Source: an uncultured Prevotellaceae bacterium | GTDB taxonomy: Bacteria > Bacteroidota > Bacteroidia > Bacteroidales > Bacteroidaceae | Assembly: GCA_900313845.1 (NCBI GenBank) | Contig: OMTC01000049.1 | Coordinates: 1-13,095 of the forward strand | Length of the DNA: 13,095 nt | Direction of reading: 5' to 3' | Shown here: positions 7,179 through 13,095 of the stretch, in pieces | Position numbering within the stretch: position 1 is the stretch's first letter | Layout: each line of letters starts with the position of its first letter | Made by a program: the position numbers and the translations under genes | Notes under the pieces: generated by a model | The model's input: the letters and a program-made list of their open reading frames with translations, nothing else | What the model was told of the DNA's origin: nothing | Databases searched by the model: none

Positions 7179-7837
7179 ACGCTGTCCTCCTTTCCTTCTT
7201 CGTCGTCTTCATCGTCATCCTTCTTCCTCAACGCGTTTTCCTCTGCCGCACGCTTTTCTTGCAGCGACTTCAGAATCTTCTGGCTCGACTTGGAAAGGTT
7301 TTCCTCGTCTTCCATAAAACGCTTGATCTTGCGGATGGCTTCCTGAAAACCAGGAATCTGCACTTTCTCGAAAAGGTTCACCTTCTGCGTGGTCTTGCGG
7401 CGAGCATGATCGAGCAAACCTAATTTTGCTATCACAAACTCACGCTCCACAGCAGTCTTGGCGAGTCCCTGAAGAAGATTGATGCCATCGAAGTACCACT
7501 TTGGCGCACTGAAAAGTCCAAACGGCTTCACATCCAACTGTATGTTATTAAGCACAGGAACTCGCACTCCTGCCACTTTCTTCACATCCAGTTCCACGTC
7601 CTTGAGGGCAACCAACGAGGTGTCGAATTCGCCCCAAAGCGCATACATGGATTCATAGCCTGCAATCTGGCTTTCCAGTTTCTTATCCAAATCATCGGCC
7701 TCCTTCTTACACTTCTTCACCTCAAGACGCAAGGCTGTCTCCTTGTTCTTGATGATAGGAAGCGTGCGCTGGCGCATTTTCAGTTGCTTTTCGATGTGCT
7801 GAAGCGACGTTTTATTATATTGAAACTTTATTGCCAT
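7175..7837 (-). CDS. atpD: V-type ATP synthase subunit D (central shaft)
   Basis: This 220-residue protein is the rotor shaft inside the A3B3 head, linking ATP turnover to ring rotation. It shows the family pattern of two long helices, at residues 1-75 and about 120-205, that would form an antiparallel coiled coil, with a conserved-looking middle stretch (VAGVRVPVL, 89-97). The length is close to the usual 200-220. The C-terminus is an acidic, lysine-broken tail (KKDDDEDDEEGKEDSV) of unknown role; it also covers the ribosome site for the next gene. The start lies directly after an 8-bp repeat array. Its stop overlaps the start of subunit I. No partner subunit F gene is present nearby. Confidence 0.95.
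   Translation of the reverse strand: MAIKFQYNKTSLQHIEKQLKMRQRTLPIIKNKETALRLEVKKCKKEADDLDKKLESQIAGYESMYALWGEFDTSLVALKDVELDVKKVAGVRVPVLNNIQLDVKPFGLFSAPKWYFDGINLLQGLAKTAVEREFVIAKLGLLDHARRKTTQKVNLFEKVQIPGFQEAIRKIKRFMEDEENLSKSSQKILKSLQEKRAAEENALRKKDDDEDDEEGKEDSV
7186..7192 (-). promoter_or_regulatory. Strong Shine-Dalgarno site for subunit I
   Basis: AAGGAGG lies inside the end of the D gene, seven bases before the subunit I ATG. It decides the start of I. It is unusual here because K, D, B, A and E lack such a site. Confidence 0.8.
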
Positions 7838-7845
7838 TATTTATT

Positions 7846-7869
7846 TAGTTTTTAAGTTTTTGAGTTTAA
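7846..7869 (-). repeat. 8-bp tandem array upstream of the D start
   Basis: On the minus strand it reads TTAAACTC, AAAAACTT, AAAAACTA, then AATAAATA and the ATG. Three units sit in the same 8-nt phase with the start codon as in the K and B arrays. It overlaps the 43-bp spacer module 7856-7898. Confidence 0.75.
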
Positions 7870-7898
7870 TCAGGGATTTGAAGGATTAAAAAGGATTT
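7856..7898 (-). repeat. 43-bp spacer module, copy 2
   Basis: This matches 5053-5095 with two base differences. It lies in the 173-base spacer between B and D and joins the 8-bp array before D to GGATT-type repeats. Confidence 0.75.
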
Positions 7899-7932
7899 TT
7901 TTGAACCTGAAACTTGAAACTTCATTAAACTT

Positions 7933-7956
7933 TTGTTTTTGAGTTTTTAAGTTCTA
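7933..7956 (-). repeat. Extra 8-bp array in the B-D spacer
   Basis: On the minus strand it reads TAGAACTT, AAAAACTC, AAAAACAA, sharing its first units with the array before B. It is followed by an ATG opening a 19-codon frame (MKFQVSGSKK...) that ends at TAA in the module at 7856-7898. That tiny frame may be chance. Confidence 0.55.
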
Positions 7957-8010
7957 ATGAATATCAAGAAATGATAGAAAACAAAAACATCCCAACTCTC
8001 AAACTTACTA

Positions 8011-9333
8011 TTACTGCCAATAAATATCGGTGAATTCCTTCTTGATGTTGACTTCCTCGAGTTTGAAGTACTTGCGGAAGAGCCCCCAAGTAACATCGAG
8101 CATTTCAACAGTATCCACATTCACGTCAATTGCAAGCAGTTTGTCTGCATATTCCTTAGCAAAGTCAAGGCAGCGGTTGTCGTAGTCTGTCAGGTCGAAA
8201 CCGTTCTCCAACTTGGTCTTTGCATTGGCAGCATCGGAATACAAACGGATTGCCGCATTCATCACCTGAGAGTGGTCCTTACGTGTCTTCTTACCAGCAA
8301 CGAGCTGTTTCAGACGTGAAAGTGAACGGAATGGGTCAACGATGACCTTACCGATATCAGAGTCACGACGCAAGAAAAGCTGACCTTCAGTGATATAACC
8401 CGTGTTATCTGGTACGGCATGAGTGATGTCGCCACCCGAAAGGGTTGTCACTGCAATGATTGTGATAGAGCCACCACCTGCTTCTTCTGGGAACTGCACA
8501 GCCTTCTCGTAAATCTTTGCCAAGTCGGAATAAAGCGAACCAGGCATAGAGTCTTTCGAAGGAATCTGGTCCATACGGTTCGACACGATGGACAGTGAGT
8601 CTGCGTAAGATGTGAGGTCGGTCAGAAGAACCAGTACCTTCTCATGCTTTTCCACAGCAAAATACTCAGCGGCAGTCAGTGCCATGTCGGGAACCAACAG
8701 ACGTTCTACTGCAGGGTCCTCCGTGGTATTCATGAAAGACACGATACGGTCCATTGCACCGGCATTGGAGAATGTGTTGCGGAAGAAGTAGTAGTCGTCG
8801 TTTGTCATACCCATACCACCCAAGATAATCTTGTCAGCCTTGGCACGCATTGCCACGAGCGCCATCACTTCGTTGAATGGTTGGTCAGGGTCGGCGAAGA
8901 ATGGAATCTTCTGTCCCGACACGAGTGTGTTGTTCAAGTCGATACCTGCAATACCTGTTGCAATCAGTTCGCTTGGTTGCTTACGACGCACTGGGTTTAC
9001 TGATGGTCCACCGATTTCCACTTCCTTTCCTTCAATCTCAGGACCGCCATCGATAGGATGTCCGTATGCATTGAAGAAACGTCCTGCCAATTGCTCACTC
9101 ACCTTCAGCGTAGGAGCCTTGCCGAGGAAAACCACCTCAGCATTAGTAGGAATGCCACCAGTACCTTCAAAAACCTGAAGCGTAACATTGTCGCCAACAA
9201 TCTTCACAACCTGTGCAAGCTTGCCGTCAACAGTAGCAAGTTCGTCATAACCAACGCCCGTAGCTTTCAGGCTACAAGTGGCTTTGGTAATCTGACTAAT
9301 CTTTGTATATATTTTTTGAAATGCTGTTGCCAT
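8011..9333 (-). CDS. atpB: V-type ATP synthase subunit B
   Basis: This 440-residue subunit alternates with A in the A3B3 head and supplies the arginine finger to each nucleotide site. The N-terminal beta-barrel covers about residues 1-75. The core then shows QLAGRFFNAYGHPIDG and PSVNPVRRKQPSE, and instead of a Walker P-loop it has FFADPDQPFNE, as expected for the non-catalytic subunit. R340 in DPFRSLSRL is the likely arginine finger. GYITEGQLFLRRD is the conserved stretch before it. The protein is slightly shorter than the usual 455-465 residues. It follows A after 118 bases and precedes D by 173 bases. No Shine-Dalgarno site is seen; an 8-bp A-rich array lies directly before the ATG. Confidence 0.96.
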   Translation of the reverse strand: MATAFQKIYTKISQITKATCSLKATGVGYDELATVDGKLAQVVKIVGDNVTLQVFEGTGGIPTNAEVVFLGKAPTLKVSEQLAGRFFNAYGHPIDGGPEIEGKEVEIGGPSVNPVRRKQPSELIATGIAGIDLNNTLVSGQKIPFFADPDQPFNEVMALVAMRAKADKIILGGMGMTNDDYYFFRNTFSNAGAMDRIVSFMNTTEDPAVERLLVPDMALTAAEYFAVEKHEKVLVLLTDLTSYADSLSIVSNRMDQIPSKDSMPGSLYSDLAKIYEKAVQFPEEAGGGSITIIAVTTLSGGDITHAVPDNTGYITEGQLFLRRDSDIGKVIVDPFRSLSRLKQLVAGKKTRKDHSQVMNAAIRLYSDAANAKTKLENGFDLTDYDNRCLDFAKEYADKLLAIDVNVDTVEMLDVTWGLFRKYFKLEEVNIKKEFTDIYWQ

Positions 9334-9341
9334 TGTTTTTT

Positions 9342-9381
9342 GAGTTTTTTAGTTTTTGAGTTTTTAAGTTTTTAAGTTCTA
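9342..9381 (-). repeat. 8-bp tandem array upstream of the B start
   Basis: On the minus strand it reads TAGAACTT, AAAAACTT, AAAAACTC, AAAAACTA, AAAAACTC, then AAAAAACA and the ATG. Five units run in exact 8-nt phase into the start codon. This is the longest such array in the window by clean units. Confidence 0.8.
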
Positions 9382-9451
9382 AAGCATTTATCGATTCGAG
9401 AAACATTCTCATCGAAAAGCCACAAGCTTAAAAACGGTTCAACCCACAAAC

Positions 9452-11191
9452 TTATTTGAGCATTGCTTTGATTTTGTTGACGTAGTCGTAATACTGTTCC
9501 GACTTGAATATCGAGTAGTTCATCTGCTTGCAGAGGTTGATCATCTTCTTGAAGTAGTCAACAACATCGAGGAAGTTGTCGAAGTCGAAATCATGATTAC
9601 AGATTTCTGTCACCAGATTCAGAATCTCCTCCTGACGTTCCAGCGATGTCACGGCATCCACTTCATCGAATGCATCTTGCTGCAGAACCACATAGTCAAT
9701 CACTTCCGACTTCCAGAAGGTGATGTGGTAATCAACTGGCACACCATCATCACCGAGGATGTTGATTTGCTCAGCAATTTCCTTACCACGCTGCATACGT
9801 GTCTTCAAGGCAAGAACCTTTGGAATCCAATCTTCGTTGATGACACCTTTTATATATTCAGCAAACTCAGGATATTCCAGATACTTCGAGTAGGAATCGA
9901 TTGGGTTCACAGCTGGGTAACGTTTCTTATCGGCACGCTCCTGCTCCAATCCGTAGAAGCAACGAGCCACCTTCTTCGTACTCTCTGTTACAGGCTCTTT
10001 CAGGTTACCACCTGCAGGAGACACTGTTCCGATAAAGGTGATGGAACCCACCTCGCCATTGTTCAGGAAAACATATCCTGCACGTCCGTAGAAGTTGGAA
10101 ATCAATGCAGAGAGGTCCATTGGGAAAGCATCAGGTCCAGGCAACTCCTCCATACGGTTCGACATTTCACGCAATGCCTGAGCCCAACGAGAAGTGGAGT
10201 CTGCCATGAGCAAGACACGGAGGCCCATAGAGCGATAATACTCTGCCATGGTCATTGCCGTATAGACAGATGCTTCACGAGCGGCAACTGGCATGTTCGA
10301 AGTGTTAGCAATGATGATAGTACGTTCCATCAGCTTGCGTCCTGTGTGAGGGTCCACCAATTCAGGGAACTCGGTGAAGATTTCAACCACCTCGTTAGCA
10401 CGCTCACCACAAGCAGCGATGATAACGATGTCGGCTTCTGCCTGTTTCGAGATGGCATGCTGGAGCACTGTCTTACCCGTACCGAATGGTCCTGGGATGA
10501 ATCCTGTTCCACCTTCCACGATTGGATTGAATGTATCGATGGTACGTACACCCGTTTCAAGCAACTTGAATGGACGTGGCTTGCTCTTATAGTTTGTCAT
10601 GGCAAACTTCACAGGCCAGTGCTGAACCATCGTCACTTCGATGTCCTTACCATTGGCACCTTGTAGAACGGCAATCACATCATCCACTTTGTATTGTCCT
10701 GCAGGAACAATCTTCTTCACCTTGGCAGTTCCTTCCATCTGGAAAGGAGCCATAATCTTAAGAGGCTGATGGTTTTCTTCCACCTTACCCAACCAATCAG
10801 AGGCAATCACCTCGTCGCCCACCTGAACAAGTGGTTCGAAATCCCAGAGGCGTTCACGATCGAGCGGGTCGGTATATTGTCCACGCTTCAAGAAAACGCC
10901 TTCCATCTTGTCGAGGTCGTTTTGCAGACCATCAAAGTTCTTTGACAGCATACCCGGTGCAAGTTGCACTTCAAGCATGTGGCCGGTGAATTCAGCCGTA
11001 GCGCCCACCTTCAGTCCACGTGTAGATTCGAATACCTGCACGTAGGTGTCAGCTCCTACAACTTTAATTACCTCCGACATCAAGCGGTCGCCACCTGTCT
11101 CGATGTAGCAGATTTCACCCTGCTTCACCGGTCCATCGACCTTCAGCGTCACCATGTTCGCAATGACGCCACTTACTGTACCTTTAGTCAT
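9452..11191 (-). CDS. atpA: V-type ATP synthase subunit A (catalytic)
   Basis: This 579-residue subunit hydrolyses or makes ATP at the A/B interfaces. The N-terminal barrel covers about residues 1-70, followed by the A-type insertion domain at about 110-190. The P-loop is GPFGTGKT at 234-241 with K240, the catalytic glutamate is E263 in GERANE, and Walker B is VLLMAD ending at D331, followed by STSRWAQALREMS. All key residues are present and the length is normal for the family. The gene follows DUF2764 after 32 bases, and its leader is A-rich without a Shine-Dalgarno site. Its place after E and DUF2764 and before B fits a seven-gene operon type also known, from general knowledge, in Borrelia. 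Confidence 0.97.
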   Translation of the reverse strand: MTKGTVSGVIANMVTLKVDGPVKQGEICYIETGGDRLMSEVIKVVGADTYVQVFESTRGLKVGATAEFTGHMLEVQLAPGMLSKNFDGLQNDLDKMEGVFLKRGQYTDPLDRERLWDFEPLVQVGDEVIASDWLGKVEENHQPLKIMAPFQMEGTAKVKKIVPAGQYKVDDVIAVLQGANGKDIEVTMVQHWPVKFAMTNYKSKPRPFKLLETGVRTIDTFNPIVEGGTGFIPGPFGTGKTVLQHAISKQAEADIVIIAACGERANEVVEIFTEFPELVDPHTGRKLMERTIIIANTSNMPVAAREASVYTAMTMAEYYRSMGLRVLLMADSTSRWAQALREMSNRMEELPGPDAFPMDLSALISNFYGRAGYVFLNNGEVGSITFIGTVSPAGGNLKEPVTESTKKVARCFYGLEQERADKKRYPAVNPIDSYSKYLEYPEFAEYIKGVINEDWIPKVLALKTRMQRGKEIAEQINILGDDGVPVDYHITFWKSEVIDYVVLQQDAFDEVDAVTSLERQEEILNLVTEICNHDFDFDNFLDVVDYFKKMINLCKQMNYSIFKSEQYYDYVNKIKAMLK

Positions 11192-11223
11192 GTGATATAT
11201 GTAATTATTTTTAATGATTCGTT

Positions 11224-12069
11224 CTATTTCCTGACAAATTCAGCAGGCACTTGTGCTTCGCTTCTCAGGTTCTCAATGATAGCACGGAAGGTTTCCTTAC
11301 CCTTCACTGGGTCGAGGATTTCCCAACGATTCAGCATTTCCAACTTGCACAGATAAGCAAACACTGCATCCTGGTCGAATGGTTCCATGAAGGTTTGCTC
11401 ATCGAGCCAGTTCCATTTGAAGGCGTCAATCCTCTTTTCCTTCTCAACGGGGTCCTCCACATCCACAATCTTCATCAGTTCCACCACATAGTCGTATTCA
11501 TTGACCAGATTGAAATCCTTCGTGTTATTGGTGAGAATCATTTCCGTCACCTCGTTATTGCCAACGATAAATTTCGACACATTCCATCCATAACGTCTTG
11601 CAATCAACGCCGTGAGGATGTTGGTGATGTCGAAATTCATCTTATACCACTTGCTTATCATCTTGTCAGGACACTGCTGGGCATAATTGTAGTATTCCAA
11701 CAGCATTTGGTCCTCGGCAAACCAGCCTTCCTTGTCCTTGTTGAAATCAAATTCGCGGGCATAGATTGACATAAACGAAGGATAACGGTGAACATTGAAG
11801 TTCATCGTGCGTGCCGAAGTAATCAAGTCCTGATATTGCTCCATCGTGTAGTTACCCCAATCCGACACTTCAGCGTTTGGATTCTTCAGTAGCTTCACAA
11901 GATTCAAGCAGTCCTGCTTCAGATAGAAATAGAAAAGGAGTTTCCTGTCCTTTTCCGTCAGCACTTCCTCGCACTGCTCTCTGAATTCAGCAAAACTGAT
12001 AGGACTCTTTCCACCGTCATCAATAGCTATGTCTGGCACTCCTGCCATCAAGCAATAGTAATTTGCCAT
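11224..12069 (-). CDS. DUF2764 family protein of V-type ATPase operons
   Basis: The N-terminus MANYYCLMAGVPDI and the position between E and A match the DUF2764 proteins of Bacteroidetes ATPase operons; the family name is from memory. The protein has 281 residues, with no signal peptide or membrane helix, and looks mainly helical, with many aromatic and acidic residues (KLLFYFYLKQDCLNLVKLL at about 44-62). In other A/V-type operons this slot often holds subunit C, the adaptor between shaft and ring, and no other C gene is present. A role as a divergent C-like adaptor is therefore inference from place, size and predicted fold. It starts 91 bases after E, with a weak GAGAGGA just before the ATG, and ends 32 bases before A. 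Confidence 0.85.
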   Translation of the reverse strand: MANYYCLMAGVPDIAIDDGGKSPISFAEFREQCEEVLTEKDRKLLFYFYLKQDCLNLVKLLKNPNAEVSDWGNYTMEQYQDLITSARTMNFNVHRYPSFMSIYAREFDFNKDKEGWFAEDQMLLEYYNYAQQCPDKMISKWYKMNFDITNILTALIARRYGWNVSKFIVGNNEVTEMILTNNTKDFNLVNEYDYVVELMKIVDVEDPVEKEKRIDAFKWNWLDEQTFMEPFDQDAVFAYLCKLEMLNRWEILDPVKGKETFRAIIENLRSEAQVPAEFVRK

Positions 12070-12160
12070 ATTCCTCTCATTAAGGAAATTAAAAATGAAG
12101 AATGGAGAATAAAGTTTCAGGTTTCAAAGACCTTTGACCTTCAACCTTACACTTTTCACC

Positions 12161-12751
12161 TTAAAAAAGCATGTCCACCAACTGAGGGCGTAAGAAAGAT
12201 TTGAAATAATCTTCAAATTCTGCATCGCCAAAGTTCACCTTGTAGGAACCGTCTGCTGGTTGGATAGTGAAAGCCGTTTTCTGACCATTCACCTGCTCAA
12301 TCTTCAATCCTTTATCGAGCAATGCCTTTGCTTTCTTTGCAAACAACGCTTTCAGACTTGCCGCATCTGCTGTCGAAATCACGAGGTCTTCCTGTGCACC
12401 CCACTTTTCAGCAAGTTTCAGCACGAAGTTATTCATGAAATCCTTATCGCAAGTGATTTCCTTCACGGCATCCTTCACCACATTGGCATTCACCACATTG
12501 GCAATTTCAGTCTTCAAGGCATTCAAAGCCTGAGCGTTATACATTTTCAGTTCACTCTTCGTGTGGTCATTCAGAGCCTGTGCATCTTTCTTAGCCTGTG
12601 CCTCGATTTCAGCACCCTTTGCCTGAGCAGCCTCGATGATTTGCTTTGCCTGTTCATTGGCTTGTGCAATGATGGCTTCGGCTTGGGCATTACCCCTCTC
12701 CACTCCCTCTTGCAGGAGCTTGTTGGTCAATTCTTGAATTTTGCTTTCCAT
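12161..12751 (-). CDS. atpE: V-type ATP synthase subunit E (peripheral stalk)
   Basis: This 196-residue protein forms the outer stalk that keeps the A3B3 head from turning. Residues 1 to about 75 are an Ala/Gln/Lys-rich helix (QAEAIIAQANEQAKQIIEAA), typical of the stalk coiled coil. The rest, ending in RPQLVDMLF, is the globular head-binding part. The length fits the family. It is the first gene of the operon, with a promoter 130-160 bases upstream and no Shine-Dalgarno site. Its usual stalk partner G/H is not encoded nearby, so E may pair with an unrecognised protein. Confidence 0.93.
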   Translation of the reverse strand: MESKIQELTNKLLQEGVERGNAQAEAIIAQANEQAKQIIEAAQAKGAEIEAQAKKDAQALNDHTKSELKMYNAQALNALKTEIANVVNANVVKDAVKEITCDKDFMNNFVLKLAEKWGAQEDLVISTADAASLKALFAKKAKALLDKGLKIEQVNGQKTAFTIQPADGSYKVNFGDAEFEDYFKSFLRPQLVDMLF

Positions 12752-12882
12752 GTTAAATATTTTGAGTCATTACTAAATCAACTATCATACAGGGTGATTT
12801 CACCACAAAACACACTTGGCTCCTGTTCCTCTCTTTCTTCTTGAACAACAGCCAATCAGTATGCCATTTCAGAAAATTGCTA

Positions 12883-12913
12883 CAAATATATTAAATAAAT
12901 TTTATGCCACAAA
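12883..12913 (-). promoter_or_regulatory. Bacteroidetes-type promoter of the ATPase operon
   Basis: On the minus strand, TTTG (12910-12913) and TATATTTG (12883-12890) are separated by exactly 19 bases. This matches the Bacteroidetes sigma-factor consensus TTTG, 19-20 bp, TAnnTTTG. Transcription would start near 12880 and give a leader of roughly 128 bases before subunit E. The leader contains a small GGTGATTTCACC palindrome (12793-12804) and no obvious riboswitch or terminator. Confidence 0.75.
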
Positions 12914-12963
12914 AACTTTTTTGAGAAATCGTTGAAAACGACCGCTTTTCATCCTTAACCCCC

Positions 12964-13095
12964 TCATTCTTTCACCACTTTGATGGCTTTGTCACCAGGA
13001 CGATACAGCAAGCCTGTGCATTGAGGCGCATCCACCTGATAGCGTTTCCATTCCACCTTGTCCCATTTGATTCATTCCACCTTTTTTATCATTTT
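12964..13095 (-). pseudogene. Possible 3' end of a minus-strand gene with in-frame stop
   Basis: One minus frame ending at TGA (12964-12966) reads like a real protein C-terminus (...YQVDAPQCTGLLYRPGDKAI, then KVVKE). The same frame has another TGA at 13072-13074, preceded by MIKKVE. Without a start codon between the two stops, the last 35 codons cannot be a separate gene. It may be a decayed gene end, or simply non-coding. I do not recognise the family. An overlapping ATG frame starting MNQMGQGGMETL is less protein-like. Confidence 0.3.

Noticed and set aside
7178..7837. Acidic tail of subunit D as a sign of a frameshift
   Set aside because: The frame continues cleanly to a stop that overlaps the start of subunit I, with a strong ribosome site in between, so the tail is genuine.
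8000..8007. CAAACTTA (TAAGTTTG on the minus strand) as an internal promoter before D; the same word recurs at 9447-9454
   Set aside because: No TTTG is present at the required 19-20 bp spacing, and the word is part of the common AAACTT spacer sequence.
9593..10666. 357-codon plus-strand open frame opposite subunit A
   Set aside because: The minus-strand frame carries an intact P-loop, GER motif and Walker B. The plus frame is rich in His, Cys and Trp, as antisense shadows usually are.

Overview
The window carries an A/V-type (vacuolar-like) ATPase operon, followed by a broken topoisomerase III gene and an IS66-family insertion sequence. It most likely comes from the order Bacteroidales (Prevotella- or Bacteroides-like). 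The reasons are the gene set E - DUF2764 - A - B - D - I - K, the subtype of TopB, a promoter matching the Bacteroidetes form (TTTG, 19 bp, TAnnTTTG), start codons mostly lacking Shine-Dalgarno sites but preceded by A-rich leaders, and AT-rich repeat-laden spacers. The assignment to a genus is inference.

Layout, left to right. Positions 1-159 hold only a window-edge fragment and a minus-strand terminator-like hairpin. Positions 160-2048 are an IS66-family element with perfect 16-bp terminal inverted repeats and one transposase gene; it resembles the single-gene ISBst12-type subgroup, and no target duplication is visible. Positions 2167-4253 (minus) are topB, broken near its 5' end by a deletion plus frameshift. 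Positions 4530-12751 (minus) are the ATPase operon, transcribed E, DUF2764, A, B, D, I, K from a good promoter near 12883-12913. Positions 12964-13095 hold what may be the end of another minus-strand gene, with an in-frame stop.

The ATPase genes make a rotary pump or synthase. A and B form the catalytic head, D the central shaft, E the peripheral stalk, and I and K the membrane motor. The DUF2764 protein sits where other operons encode subunit C. No recognisable C, F or G/H genes are present, so the enzyme is either reduced or uses unrecognised proteins. Subunit K keeps the pattern of residues that bind Na+ in the Enterococcus hirae K ring (L, S/T, Q, Q, E), which suggests sodium coupling.

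The most unusual signals lie between the genes. Tandem 8-bp AAAAACTT-like arrays lie directly before the start codons of K, D and B, all in the same 8-nt phase with the ATG. A 110-bp element occurs as two direct copies flanking the K gene. A perfect 31-bp inverted repeat follows the K stop codon. No rRNA, tRNA or CRISPR array was seen.
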